Positions 42,011 through 52,717 of a stretch of 64,000 nucleotides of DNA are shown piece by piece; the stretch's first letter is position 1; each line of letters opens with the position of its first letter. The stretch comes from Pseudogracilibacillus sp. (lineage in GTDB: Bacteria; Bacillota; Bacilli; Bacillales; Amphibacillaceae), in NCBI GenBank assembly GCA_026169815.1, contig JAPFDT010000001.1:1-64000 (forward strand), given 5' to 3'. The notes under the pieces are model-generated. The model did not search any database and was not told where the DNA came from. It worked only from the letters and a program-made list of their open reading frames with translations. A program made the position numbers and the translations under genes.

Positions 42011-42370
42011 TTATTTAGCTTTTTTATCTTGTCGCGTTTCATTATAACTAAGTAAATTTAATCCAAAAAGAGTGAGCGCAGATTTTGCTCCTTTAACTCC
42101 ATGTCCTGCTTTTAGATGTTTAAATATTGCACCACCAAGTACGATATTCAATAATACTGTCCCAATTCGTACAAACTTTCGTCCGAAAACAGATAGGAAT
42201 AAGAACATTGCCCCAAGCATTTCAATAATACCAACTGCTCGCATTGAATTTCTGGATAAATCAAATTCACTTTCAAATACTTGTGCTGTTTGTTCATCAT
42301 TTTTCACTTTAGGTAATGCGCTTTTTACTACTTTATTCGCTACATAACCATTCACTGTATGTCTTAACAT
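42011..42370 (-). CDS. DoxX-like family membrane protein
   Basis: 119 aa; RAVGIIEMLGAMFLFLSVFGRKFVRIGTVLLNIVLGGAIFKHL. Confidence 0.65.
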   Translation of the reverse strand: MLRHTVNGYVANKVVKSALPKVKNDEQTAQVFESEFDLSRNSMRAVGIIEMLGAMFLFLSVFGRKFVRIGTVLLNIVLGGAIFKHLKAGHGVKGAKSALTLFGLNLLSYNETRQDKKAK

Positions 42371-42582
42371 GTAAAATCTCTCCTGTATTTTTAAAGTCTA
42401 ATTATAGTATGACCGACAGAAAAAATATTACACGATTTATCTTTCTAACACAATAAAACTGCTTGTAGGAGTCCGTTTACGTAGTTATAAATTGAATGAT
42501 AAAAATCACTCTCTATCTCTCTCTAAATCTATGTTTTGTGTTGACAGATTAGGGAACGACTTATAAAAAGGAGGTGTTGAAA

Positions 42583-43008
42583 ATGTCTGAGAAGTCTTTA
42601 TATGAACGTCTCGGTGGTATTTATAACATTGCAGCAGTTGTCGAACACTTTGCTAACGCGCTAGCAAAAGATCCAGTTGCAGGAGAAAACTCTTCCAATC
42701 CTTTTCTCAAAGATTGGTATGCAAATAAATCTTGGAGGGCACCTGGATTCATTGTATTAACTACTTTATGGGTTAGCGAAAAAGCTGGTGGTCCTTATAA
42801 ATATGTGAGCACGATTCCTAATGAAGCTAGCTTAGATTTAGAACCAACCCATTACGACATGAAATTAACAGAAGAGGAATTTAATGCAGCAGGACAAGTG
42901 TTAGCTACTATACTCGATCATTTTGATGTACCAGAAAAAGAGAAAAATCAAGTTCTTGATGCCTTCACTGCTCATAAAGATGAAGTCATTAGTGGAACGA
43001 TTAAATAA
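42583..43008 (+). CDS. Group 1 truncated hemoglobin-like protein
   Basis: SLYERLGGIYNIAAVVEHFANALAKDP, SEKAGGPYKY, PTHYDMKLTEEEFNAAGQVLATIL; AAAGGAGG RBS. Confidence 0.82.
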   Translation: MSEKSLYERLGGIYNIAAVVEHFANALAKDPVAGENSSNPFLKDWYANKSWRAPGFIVLTTLWVSEKAGGPYKYVSTIPNEASLDLEPTHYDMKLTEEEFNAAGQVLATILDHFDVPEKEKNQVLDAFTAHKDEVISGTIK

Positions 43009-43077
43009 ATAGAAAATATCATACAACATCTTTCACTACTATATGAATTAAAAACGCTACAAGACAATCTACAAAAA

Positions 43078-43116
43078 TAAAAAGGCACTACTTCCGCAAA
43101 TGGATAGTGCCTTCTT
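43078..43116. terminator. Hairpin between convergent globin and CBS genes
   Basis: AAGGCACTA...TAGTGCCTT. Confidence 0.75.
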
Positions 43117-43151
43117 CATTCATTGTTCAAAAATTTAGCTAATATTATACT

Positions 43152-43607
43152 TTACTCACTCGCAAATAAATGGTTCATAACGTCTTTTCGGGAAACGATA
43201 CCGACAAGTTTTGCCTCTTCATCAATAACTGGCAGACGTTTTATTTTTTTCTTTGTTAAAGTTTTTGCGGCAACTTCTACCTTTTCATGTACAGCAATTG
43301 TTTCTACATCTTCTGTCATCACTGTTTTTACATAACGTCCCATTGATTTTCTTACATCTCTCAAATATTTATTCGGATCACTTAAATAAATAATGCCACC
43401 AAGTATTTCTAAAAACGCAGGTACTTCTACTTCAGCATTATGTTTTAGAAGGTCACCTTCTGTAATAATCCCTGTTACATACCCTTCATTATCTACTACA
43501 GGTAGTCCACTCAAGTCATAATTGTTAAGTAATTTAGCGCATTTTTCCACCGTATCTTCTTCTGCCACTGTAATAACTTCTTTTGTCATAATATCTCTTA
43601 TCAGCAT
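43152..43607 (-). CDS. CBS domain-containing protein
   Basis: 151 aa with two CBS repeats (MLIRDIMTKEVITVAEEDTVEKCAKLL, TVMTEDVETIAVHEKVEVAAKTL). Confidence 0.92.
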   Translation of the reverse strand: MLIRDIMTKEVITVAEEDTVEKCAKLLNNYDLSGLPVVDNEGYVTGIITEGDLLKHNAEVEVPAFLEILGGIIYLSDPNKYLRDVRKSMGRYVKTVMTEDVETIAVHEKVEVAAKTLTKKKIKRLPVIDEEAKLVGIVSRKDVMNHLFASE

Positions 43608-43744
43608 TGAATCATCTCCAGTTCATGATATAATGTTGCTTTTTCAAGTTGATATGTAAGTGTTACAAATTAAATAATCTATCTAAATAATATCACTTAC
43701 TCCATTTGATTGAAAGGCATTGCAACACTATATAGTGTAAAACT

Positions 43745-45481
43745 TTAAGCTAATTGCTGATTAGCAAATGTTCGATATAAAGGATGACAACCAAGTAGTT
43801 CTTCATGAGAGCCTTTTCCAGTAATCGTTCCACCTTCAATAAAGATAATATTATCTGCATGAACTATTGTAGACAACCGATGAGCAATGACAAAAGTTGT
43901 TCTACCTTTCATTAACTCTCCTAAAGCTTTTTGAACGATAATTTCCGATTGACTATCCAAACTTGCTGTCGCTTCATCCATCATAAGCAGTTTTGGATCA
44001 CGTAAAAAGGCTCTAGCTATTGCAATACGTTGCCTCTGTCCACCTGATAACTTCACACCTCGTTCCCCAACTTCTGTATCAAGACCTTCAGGGAATGTAC
44101 GAATAAATTTGTCTGCATAAGCCATTTTAGCAACTTCCCAAAGTCGCTCATCCGAAATACTCTCCGTATGCTCTAGTCCATAGCATAAATTTTCTCTAAT
44201 AGTTCCAACCATCATTGAACTTTCCTGTGATACATAACCAATCTGATTGCGCCATGTTTTCATTGATAATGTATTTACCGGCGTATCGCCAATGCGAATC
44301 ACTCCTTCAGTCGGTTCATAAAAGCGTTCTATCAGGCTAAACATCGTTGTTTTTCCACCACCACTAGGACCTACAAAAGCAACCATTTCTCCAGGATTAG
44401 CCGTAAAAGATACATCATTAATAATCGGTTCATTTGCTTCATATGCAAAAGAAACATTCTCAACATGTATTGGTTTATTTTCAATGTTTTCCTCTATACC
44501 TACTTGTTCTTCTTCTAATGGTTCTTGCAATATACTTACAATTCGTTCTGTCGCTCCTTTTGCTTTTTGTAATTGTGTAAAGAACATCGCAAACGTAGTG
44601 ACAGGCATAATAATTTGAAATAAATAGAGCAAAAATGCAACAAGAGTTCCTGTAGTCATTTCTCCACTCGCGACACGCATTCCACCATATGCAATAATAG
44701 CAACAATGACAAACATGATGACAAATTGTATCGTTGGAGCAATTAAAGCAAATATGCGTGCTTCCCTCAGACCATAGAATAACAAATTGTTAATTCCAGA
44801 TAGCCCTTTTTGTTCTTCTGTTTGTTCAGCTGTAGATGCTTTCATTAAGCGAATATCTCCTAATGTCTGTTGTACATTACCACTAAATATTGCTGTTTCA
44901 TCTTGTAAGTCACGTGATATTTTAGCCATCTGACGCCCTAAAGGTAACATAATCATAATCGTTAATGGAACGGCTATGAGCATGATTAAAGTCATTTTCC
45001 AATCCATAATAATCAATAAGGTAACAGCGCCAATGATGGAAATAATACCTGTTATAAATTTAGGGAAATGTTCAGAAATTAAATCTTTCACGATGTTTGT
45101 GTCATTTACAACACGACTAACAACACTTCCACTTGCTCTTTTATCAAAAAACGGAACAGGTAGTCGAAGTAGTTTCAACCACATTTTTTCTCTTAAACTG
45201 GCGACTATTTTTTGCCCTACTGCTGTTAATAAATATAAGGATAAACCACTTATTAACGCTTGAAATATAAAAGCGACTCCTATCGCAACTAAAAGTGGAG
45301 TACTTAAAGTTGATACTGAAAAATCATCCACTAAATTCTTTGTTAATAATGGGACGACAAGACCTGCTAATGTTGTAATAATACTTGTAATTAAGCCGAT
45401 TATTAACATGGACTTTGGTATATTTGTTGATAACATCAACGAAAAAAACTGTTTTAATCCTGTTTCTTGTTTATCTTTCAT
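43745..45481 (-). CDS. ABC transporter ATP-binding/permease (BmrA-like multidrug exporter)
   Basis: 578 aa; TM domain, Walker A GPSGGGKTTMF, LSGGQRQRIAIARAFL. Confidence 0.92.
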   Translation of the reverse strand: MKDKQETGLKQFFSLMLSTNIPKSMLIIGLITSIITTLAGLVVPLLTKNLVDDFSVSTLSTPLLVAIGVAFIFQALISGLSLYLLTAVGQKIVASLREKMWLKLLRLPVPFFDKRASGSVVSRVVNDTNIVKDLISEHFPKFITGIISIIGAVTLLIIMDWKMTLIMLIAVPLTIMIMLPLGRQMAKISRDLQDETAIFSGNVQQTLGDIRLMKASTAEQTEEQKGLSGINNLLFYGLREARIFALIAPTIQFVIMFVIVAIIAYGGMRVASGEMTTGTLVAFLLYLFQIIMPVTTFAMFFTQLQKAKGATERIVSILQEPLEEEQVGIEENIENKPIHVENVSFAYEANEPIINDVSFTANPGEMVAFVGPSGGGKTTMFSLIERFYEPTEGVIRIGDTPVNTLSMKTWRNQIGYVSQESSMMVGTIRENLCYGLEHTESISDERLWEVAKMAYADKFIRTFPEGLDTEVGERGVKLSGGQRQRIAIARAFLRDPKLLMMDEATASLDSQSEIIVQKALGELMKGRTTFVIAHRLSTIVHADNIIFIEGGTITGKGSHEELLGCHPLYRTFANQQLA

Positions 45482-46573
45482 TTAAATCTGACTCCTTTTA
45501 ATGTCTCGTTGTTGCAAAAAGGTAATATAAAAAGTGGTTCCAGATTCATCACTTTCTACCCGAATAGAAGCATCATGAAGTGTTAATATTGTTTTTACAA
45601 TCGACAGACCAAGTCCACTTCCACTCTTATGACGAATTCTCGCTTTATCCGCTTTATAAAACCGTTCAAATAAATGCATTTTCTCTTCTTCTGAAATACC
45701 AATACCTGTATCCGCTATAATGACAGTTACATTCGCTTCATTTTCAACAAGCTTTAGCGAAATTTCCCCTGCTTCTTCCGTAAATTTAATCGCATTGTTA
45801 ATGAGGTTAAACCATACTTGATTTAACAGTTCCTCATCAGCAGTTAGCCAAGTTGGAGGCATATCAAGTTTCATATCGATTTGCTTTTTTTGCCATTGAG
45901 GTTCACATGCTAGTACTGTATGTTGCAATTGTTGATCCAAACGATAAGTATTTAATGTAAAATCATGATTTTCTGATTCTAAATAAGTCAACTTTAAAAG
46001 ATTGTCACTAATATTGGATAATCGTTTACTTTCTGTTTCAATAATGGTTAAATAATGATTTCGCTTTGTCTTTGATAAGTTATTGTTTTTTAATGCACGA
46101 GCAAATCCACTAATGGACGTGAGTGGAGATTGTATTTCATGAGAAACATTCGAAATAAATTCTTTCCTCATCTCTTCCACTTGCCCCAAATCCTTTGCCA
46201 TTTGATTAATATGATCAACTAATTGATTATAAGGATTATTTGGATTGTCGTGACCATCCATTTTTTCAAGCTTAATTGTAAAATCACCTGTTGCTATTTG
46301 TTGAATCGCATCTGTAATAGATTGGAAAAATTGTTCATGTCGTTGTCCCATTTTTTTATTGAAACGACTGACAATGTACATGGTGACAAAAAATAATACG
46401 AGCCCTCCAATCGATGTCATGATTTGTTGCAACCATACATGAAGGTTCATATCCCATTTATCATAAAGATAATTCAATATAAAGTAAGCAGCCGACCAAA
46501 ATATCGATAAGAGAATAATCATAAGGAAAAGCATACCTATGCGCATAAAGCGCATTTTCCATTTTTGATTCAT
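45482..46573 (-). CDS. Sensor histidine kinase (HAMP, HisKA)
   Basis: 363 aa; EFISNVSHEIQSPLTSISGFARAL, FERFYKADKARIRHKSGSGLGLSIVK. Confidence 0.93.
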   Translation of the reverse strand: MNQKWKMRFMRIGMLFLMIILLSIFWSAAYFILNYLYDKWDMNLHVWLQQIMTSIGGLVLFFVTMYIVSRFNKKMGQRHEQFFQSITDAIQQIATGDFTIKLEKMDGHDNPNNPYNQLVDHINQMAKDLGQVEEMRKEFISNVSHEIQSPLTSISGFARALKNNNLSKTKRNHYLTIIETESKRLSNISDNLLKLTYLESENHDFTLNTYRLDQQLQHTVLACEPQWQKKQIDMKLDMPPTWLTADEELLNQVWFNLINNAIKFTEEAGEISLKLVENEANVTVIIADTGIGISEEEKMHLFERFYKADKARIRHKSGSGLGLSIVKTILTLHDASIRVESDESGTTFYITFLQQRDIKRSQI

Positions 46574-47244
46574 GGAAGTATCTCCAATCGATAACCGAGA
46601 CCGTGTACTGTTTTAATTTGGAATGTTACTTGTTCACTTTTGAATCGGGTTCGTAAGCGTTTAATGTGTACATCAACTGTTCTCTCGTCTCCCTCATAGT
46701 CAACACCCCAAATTTTTTCAATTAATTGTTCCCTTGTAAACGTCTGGTTCGGATAACTAGCAAGTAAAAATAATAACTCAAACTCTTTAAGTGGCAAAAC
46801 ATTATTTTCTCCAGCTTGAATAACCTCATATGTTCTTTTATTTAATGTTAAAGAACCTAGTTGAATAGTTTGCGATATGGATATTTGATATCGTTTTAAC
46901 AAAGCTTTAACCCGTGCAACTAACTCTAAAGGTTCAAAAGGTTTCACTAAATAATCATCTGTACCGATATCAAACCCTTTTAACTTTTCACTTGTTTCCC
47001 TTTTAGCTGTTAGCATTAAAATTGGAAAATCATAGAAACGAGTTAACTCCTTACCTAATTCCCAGCCATCCATATTCGGCATCATAATATCAAGAATAAC
47101 TAAATCAACATGAATGGTTTCTAACTTTTCCAAAGCTTTTACTCCATCCGAAGCTTCATGTACAGTAAAGCCTTCATTCACAAGCAATACATGAACTAAT
47201 TCACGAATATGCGGATCATCATCTACAATAAGTATATTTGTCAT
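46570..47244 (-). CDS. OmpR/PhoB-family response regulator
   Basis: 224 aa; VDDDPHIRELV, VILDIMMPNMDGWEL, C-terminal wHTH; 4-nt overlap with the kinase. Confidence 0.95.
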   Translation of the reverse strand: MTNILIVDDDPHIRELVHVLLVNEGFTVHEASDGVKALEKLETIHVDLVILDIMMPNMDGWELGKELTRFYDFPILMLTAKRETSEKLKGFDIGTDDYLVKPFEPLELVARVKALLKRYQISISQTIQLGSLTLNKRTYEVIQAGENNVLPLKEFELLFLLASYPNQTFTREQLIEKIWGVDYEGDERTVDVHIKRLRTRFKSEQVTFQIKTVHGLGYRLEILP

Positions 47245-47530
47245 TTTCTCCGTCCTTTTTTTACAAAATTATCAGATAAGCTCATTCTTTTATTTCCATT
47301 CCTTTAATCACTTAAACATACTATGAATATGTCATTTAAGCGACCTTACGAACTCTTTTCTTTCTTCTACAGGCAAAGTATATCCAAAAGTTATGAACTC
47401 ATTATGAATAATCAGCTTTTTAATGATAGTTTCTACAAAAATTAGTAGCTGTAATACTATCCATGAATGATTACAGCAGAATGTAAGCATATAAATAACA
47501 TGAAAATAATATTAGCATGATTGTGTCCAA

Positions 47531-47567
47531 ACGCAAAAAACGCTACTATAATATAGTAGCGTTTTTA
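47531..47567 (-). terminator. Terminator after the SsuABC-like operon
   Basis: AAAAAACGCTACTATAATATAGTAGCGTTTTTAT. Confidence 0.85.
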
Positions 47568-47594
47568 TATATTCATATCTTTAAAGAAATTCAT

Positions 47595-48368
47595 CTACGC
47601 ATTCATAATTCGTTCTAAAATATTATTTTCTAGTAATGTTAATGAGGAGTCTGTAAATGATCGTGGTCGTGATGCTTCATTCTCAATATCAAGCGTAATT
47701 TCACCATCTTCAATTAATATAATACGATCCCCTAACTTAATGGCTTCACGAACATCATGAGTAACGAGTAGTGCTGTAAATTTTTGATCAAGCCAAAGTT
47801 TTTCAATTAAATTTTGCATTTCCATTCGTGTTAATGCATCTAAAGCACTTAAAGGTTCATCTAATAATAATAATGAAGGATTGTGCATTAAAGCACGAGC
47901 TAGTGCAACGCGTTGTTGTTGTCCGCCAGAAAGCTTAGATGGCCATTCATCTTTAAATGGTAATAGACCAACGTGTTCTAACGTTTTTTCCGCTTCTGCT
48001 TGCCAGTTTCCTCTTAAACCAAGACCAACATTATTTAAGACACTCTTCCATGGGAGCAAACGAGAATCTTGATACATCATTGTTGCTTTTGCTGGGGAGT
48101 TTTTAATTGGTATATCGTTAAAAGTAATGTCACCAGATGTCGGTTTTTCTAATCCTGAGGCAAGTCGAAGTAACGTACTTTTTCCACTCCCGCTTTTTCC
48201 TACTATGACGACAAATTGTCCGGCTTCAATTTCTAATGAAATATCTTGTAAAACAACCTTTTCACCAAAACTCTTTTGCACATGGTATAAATTAATTCGA
48301 ACTGCATCACTATTTTCCACTTTTTCTTTACTTCTATCTTCTAAAACATGTAAGGATGGTTCACCCAT
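47595..48368 (-). CDS. ABC transporter ATP-binding protein (SsuB/TauB-like)
   Basis: 257 aa; [51 protein letters not shown]. Confidence 0.9.
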   Translation of the reverse strand: MGEPSLHVLEDRSKEKVENSDAVRINLYHVQKSFGEKVVLQDISLEIEAGQFVVIVGKSGSGKSTLLRLASGLEKPTSGDITFNDIPIKNSPAKATMMYQDSRLLPWKSVLNNVGLGLRGNWQAEAEKTLEHVGLLPFKDEWPSKLSGGQQQRVALARALMHNPSLLLLDEPLSALDALTRMEMQNLIEKLWLDQKFTALLVTHDVREAIKLGDRIILIEDGEITLDIENEASRPRSFTDSSLTLLENNILERIMNA

Positions 48369-48392
48369 TTGTTTGTTCCTCCTTATTTATTT

Positions 48393-49166
48393 TCACTGAA
48401 TGTAACTCTCATGCCAACTAAGCGCCCTACGTTCGCCCCAGCGAGCGAGCATATCCGCTAGTTTGCCAAACAATGCATACAAAATGATAGTAATAATGAT
48501 TATATCGGATTGCATAAATTCTTGAGCTGTCATCGCTAAGTATCCTATTCCCCTAGTTGTCGCTATTGTTTCTGCAACAATTAATGTTAGCCACATAATA
48601 CCCAGTGAGTATCTCAATCCAACGAAAATGGATGGTAATGCACCTGGAAGTAGAATTTCTCTAAATAGTCTCCAGCCTTTTAATCCGTACATTTTACTCA
48701 TTTCTATATATCCTGCATCAATATTCCTAATTCCATGAAGTGTATTTATATAAATCGGAAACATAACACCAATTGAAACGAGAAATATTTTTGCACCTTC
48801 ATCAATCCCAAACCAAATGATGACAAGTGGAACGAGAGCAAGGTTCGGGATATTCCGGACCATTTGTAACGACGTATCCGTAAAGTTGTAAGAAAACTTA
48901 AACAAGCCATTCACTACCCCTAGAATAAAGCCTATTCCTCCACCTATGAGTAACCCAATTAATGCTCGCACAATACTACCTTGCATATGATACAATAATT
49001 CTCCAGATGTAATTAATGTAAATGCACTTGATATAACCGTGATAGGTGCAGGAATCAATTGGGTTGATACCCATTCGTTCATGGCGATGAGTTGCCAGCC
49101 TACAATAAAGCATATTGGAATAACCCATGGGATAATTTGTTGTATAGCTTTTTTATTCATTACCAT
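48393..49166 (-). CDS. ABC transporter permease (SsuC/TauC-like)
   Basis: 257 aa; NIPNLALVPLVIIWFGIDEGAKIFLVSIGVMFPIYINTLHGIRN. Confidence 0.9.
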   Translation of the reverse strand: MVMNKKAIQQIIPWVIPICFIVGWQLIAMNEWVSTQLIPAPITVISSAFTLITSGELLYHMQGSIVRALIGLLIGGGIGFILGVVNGLFKFSYNFTDTSLQMVRNIPNLALVPLVIIWFGIDEGAKIFLVSIGVMFPIYINTLHGIRNIDAGYIEMSKMYGLKGWRLFREILLPGALPSIFVGLRYSLGIMWLTLIVAETIATTRGIGYLAMTAQEFMQSDIIIITIILYALFGKLADMLARWGERRALSWHESYIQ

Positions 49167-49175
49167 TCACCTCAT

Positions 49176-50165
49176 TTATTTTATTGGCATATATTCTGAG
49201 ACATCAATTTTTTCTGGGATTAAATCAATTTCATAATAAATATCTGCTTGCTTCTGTTGGGCGGCAATAATATCTTCGTCGATTAAATCTACCGCATAGT
49301 CACGTCGATTAATGGCAATTTCAATAATTTCACTGTCAATATCTAATGCTTCAGCAACAAGCTCTACAACTTCCGCTTTATTTTCATTTGCCCATTCGTC
49401 CGATTCATCAGTTGCCTCTAAAATTAGATTCACTAATTCTGGATGAGCATCATTAAAATCGACATTAGCATAATAAAATGTGCGATTCGGATAGTCATAA
49501 TCTTTACCTTCTGTTAAATTAATTGTTTCTAAGTCATATTCAGCCCCCGCAAAGAAAGGATCATACGTAGCATAGGCATCGATTTTATTCGTTTCAAATG
49601 CTGTTCGAAGTTGAGCCGAATCACTTAAATAAACCCACTCGACATCATCAACTTCCAAACCTGCATCTTTAATCGCTAAAACTGCTAAATAATGGTGATT
49701 TCCCCCTTTTAATGCTGCGATACTTTTTCCTTTTAAATCTTCAATCGACTCAATACCTGAATCGTCATGAACTAAAATTCCAACACCTTCTGGATTAGGT
49801 AGATCTGCTCCAACATATACTAATGGTTTACCACCTGCTTGTGCATTGATTCCTCCTCCATCTGCTGCATGACCGTAATCAATATTACCTGTAAAGAGTG
49901 CTTCTAATAATTTACCGCCATGAACAAACTCGCGCCATTCCACTTCATATCCTTCTGCTTCAAGCTTTTCTTCTAAAATCCCACTTTCTTTTAATATATT
50001 TAATGTATTTCCTTTTTGGTAACCTACTTTAATCACTTTACCTTCACTGTTTGCATTATCGTCATCCTTGTCAACATTTGCGCTACTTGTGCCACAAGCT
50101 GCTAGAAGAAGGACCGACAATGCAGTAATAATGCCTAATATTAATATTTTATTCTTATGATTCAT
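49176..50165 (-). CDS. ABC transporter substrate-binding lipoprotein (SsuA-like)
   Basis: 329 aa; lipobox LLAACGTSS; KVGYQKGNTLNILKESGILEEKL. Confidence 0.88.
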   Translation of the reverse strand: MNHKNKILILGIITALSVLLLAACGTSSANVDKDDDNANSEGKVIKVGYQKGNTLNILKESGILEEKLEAEGYEVEWREFVHGGKLLEALFTGNIDYGHAADGGGINAQAGGKPLVYVGADLPNPEGVGILVHDDSGIESIEDLKGKSIAALKGGNHHYLAVLAIKDAGLEVDDVEWVYLSDSAQLRTAFETNKIDAYATYDPFFAGAEYDLETINLTEGKDYDYPNRTFYYANVDFNDAHPELVNLILEATDESDEWANENKAEVVELVAEALDIDSEIIEIAINRRDYAVDLIDEDIIAAQQKQADIYYEIDLIPEKIDVSEYMPIK

Positions 50166-50239
50166 TTACTTTCCCTCCTCATTATTTAAGGTAATCATAT
50201 AATCTTACTATGAATTAGATGTAAAAAAATAAGCTAACT

Positions 50240-51049
50240 TTATTTCGTATTTATTTGATAATTACCTCCTAACAGTTCGAAAGTTTCCTTAACGTTCCCT
50301 AACAAATTGGCTTGATATAAACTATCTCCTCGTTCTTTCAATATGCTAGAAATCCTGCCTTCACCTATTGGACTTTGAAAGACTAAATTTCCTCCAGATA
50401 AGTGGAGTATTTGAATTTCTGCCTGTAATTGTTCATTAATAGTTACTTCACTCGCTTTTACATTCAGCAAGTCTGCCCATTTTGACACCGTTTCTTCTAA
50501 TTGATCAACTACAAATGTAAGATGTGAAAATGTTGCTTCAGAAGGATGGTCTGTAATAACGTTTCTGTTCGTTAAATCACTTCTTCGTTCCTCGTCACTT
50601 TCTTCCCATTCAATAATAAATGGTAGATCAAGAGATGCCTTTTCTTCTCCGACATATAATAACTTCCAGTTGATGACACTACCATCTGGTCTAGTGCGAG
50701 ATAGTGGAACTGGTCCTGTCACTGTAAGACCTTTTTCACGAAAATGTTCTGCCGCTGCTTCAATGTTTGTCGTTCGAATAGCAAATTTCGCAAATCCATC
50801 TTGGAAGTTATCTTTTACAACCTTTTCTAGTAAACTATGTCTTGGATGATCGATTTCCTTCAGCAATAATGTATCTGTTGCTCCTAAGAATTCGATATAA
50901 CTTAAATCAAAGTAACTTAATGTATTATAAGTACTACCTCTACTATGGGATCCACCTTCCACTGCATGGATTCCCTTTTCTTCTAAAACTTCAATCGCTT
51001 TATTCGGCTCTAATGTAAAATGTACAAGATGATCAAATTCAAAATTCAT
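50240..51049 (-). CDS. VOC superfamily (glyoxalase-like domain) protein
   Basis: 269 aa; FEFDHLVHFTLEPNKAIEVLEEKGIHAVEGGSHSRGSTYNTLSYFDLSYIEFLG. Confidence 0.82.
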   Translation of the reverse strand: MNFEFDHLVHFTLEPNKAIEVLEEKGIHAVEGGSHSRGSTYNTLSYFDLSYIEFLGATDTLLLKEIDHPRHSLLEKVVKDNFQDGFAKFAIRTTNIEAAAEHFREKGLTVTGPVPLSRTRPDGSVINWKLLYVGEEKASLDLPFIIEWEESDEERRSDLTNRNVITDHPSEATFSHLTFVVDQLEETVSKWADLLNVKASEVTINEQLQAEIQILHLSGGNLVFQSPIGEGRISSILKERGDSLYQANLLGNVKETFELLGGNYQINTK

Positions 51050-51068
51050 ATTTTTATTCCTCCATTTT

Positions 51069-52250
51069 TTAAAATAAATGATGTGCTACGATTTGCACAA
51101 ATGACTTTTCAATATTCAATAACGCTCTTTCATCAAAATCAAATTTCGGATGGTGATGTGGAAAATGAGTCGTTTCACTTTCATTCCGTGAGCCAACTTT
51201 AAAATATGTTCCAGGTCTTTCATTTAAAAAATAAGCGAAATCCTCTGCGCCCATTGCAGGAGTTAAATCAATGATTGCCTCTTTTCCAAACGTGTCTGAC
51301 AAAAGTTCGGCAACTGTTTCAGTTTCTTCTTGATGATTATTCAAAGCAGGGTAGCCGCGTAAATAATCGATATCATAAGATGCGTGTGCTGCGATTGTAT
51401 TACCTTTGACAATTGCACGTATTTCTTCTTCTATTTGATTACGTACACTATCTTCAAATGTCCGAACTGTTCCTTCAATCTTTGCTGTATCAGCAATGAT
51501 ATTAAAAGCAGTACCTGACTGAAATACCCCGATTGTAACAACTGCGGATTCTAATGGATTGATTCTTCGACTAACTACCTTTTGTAAAGATGTCACAATT
51601 TCACTTCCAACTACAACTGCATCGACAGTTGTATGAGGCATTGCTCCATGCCCACCTTTACCTTTAATATTGATTGTAAATTTATCAACCGCAGCCATAC
51701 GATAACCTGAACCTAAAGCAATTTTACCTAATGGTATGTCAGAAGCAAGGTGGGCACCATACACATAATCGACTCCGTCCAACACGTTTTCTTCGATCAT
51801 AAACTTTGCTCCACCTGGTGGTTTTTCCTCCGCATGTTGGAAAATGAATAATACAGTTCCTTTTATTTTCTCTCGAAAACGACTTAACGTTTGTGCTGTT
51901 CCTAATAATGCAGCTGTATGACCATCATGACCACATGCATGCATAACACCTTTATTTAATGATTTATACGAAACATCCTTTTCATCTTGAATTGGCAGGG
52001 CATCAAAATCAGCTCGAAGTGCAATTGTCTCCCCTTGTTCTGAACCTTTCAAAATACCGACTAATCCATTCCCACCAATACCTGATTTTACCTCCAACCC
52101 AAACTGAGTAAGTTTCTCCGCAATAAACTTTGCCGTTTCTGTTTCTTCAAAGGAAAGCTCCGGATGTTGATGCAAATATCTCCGCCAATCGCTGACATCA
52201 TTAAAATTATAATTAAGTTCTGTGAAAATATCCTCTTGAACTGTTTTCAA
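51069..52250 (-). CDS. M20 family amidohydrolase
   Basis: 393 aa; LRADFDALPIQDEK, HACGHDGHTAALLGTA, KGKGGHGAMPH, MGAEDFAYFL. Confidence 0.92.
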   Translation of the reverse strand: MKTVQEDIFTELNYNFNDVSDWRRYLHQHPELSFEETETAKFIAEKLTQFGLEVKSGIGGNGLVGILKGSEQGETIALRADFDALPIQDEKDVSYKSLNKGVMHACGHDGHTAALLGTAQTLSRFREKIKGTVLFIFQHAEEKPPGGAKFMIEENVLDGVDYVYGAHLASDIPLGKIALGSGYRMAAVDKFTINIKGKGGHGAMPHTTVDAVVVGSEIVTSLQKVVSRRINPLESAVVTIGVFQSGTAFNIIADTAKIEGTVRTFEDSVRNQIEEEIRAIVKGNTIAAHASYDIDYLRGYPALNNHQEETETVAELLSDTFGKEAIIDLTPAMGAEDFAYFLNERPGTYFKVGSRNESETTHFPHHHPKFDFDERALLNIEKSFVQIVAHHLF

Positions 52251-52472
52251 TTAAAATTCCTCCATTTCAATCCCGATTAAATTGATGTGATTAATTATAT
52301 TATATGGCTTACCAAATAAAATGCAAGCCCAAAATTACCAAATTTTATAAAAAATTCCTTTTTATCAATAAATTATTGTTTCGCTTCATTAAATGATCTT
52401 TTAAATAATTTACACATTTATTTAAAACAAAGTAAAATAAGTATAACGTTTGATTAAGATAATTTAATAAAA

Positions 52473-52512
52473 AAAGCTGCAAACCAATTATGTTCGGTTT
52501 GCAGCTTTTTTC
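52473..52512. terminator. Terminator hairpin
   Basis: AAAAAAAGCTGCAAACCAATTATGTTCGGTTTGCAGCTTTTTT. Confidence 0.85.
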
Positions 52513-52518
52513 TAACCT

Positions 52519-52640
52519 TTATTCAAATAATGCAGGATAAAATCCTTCTGCTAATTTTTGTAATCCTAAAGATACTCTTACGTTTTCTGTTGTATCTTCT
52601 ACAGCTGCTGCAATTGAATGTTCGGTGATAAGTTAAAATT
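52519..52640 (-). pseudogene. Orphan C-terminal gene fragment, family unknown
   Basis: Minus translation EHSIAAAVEDTTENVRVSLGLQKLAEGFYPALFE* immediately before a terminator, no intact start. Confidence 0.5.
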
Positions 52641-52654
52641 GAATTAAAACAGTA

Positions 52655-52681
52655 AAAAAAGCCTAGGTATAGGCTTTTTAA
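52655..52681 (-). terminator. Terminator of the CaiB-acyl-CoA dehydrogenase operon
   Basis: AAAAAAAGCCTAGGTATAGGCTTTTTA. Confidence 0.8.
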
Positions 52682-52717
52682 TGGATGATTTTATCACTTT
52701 CTACTATTAATATTTCT

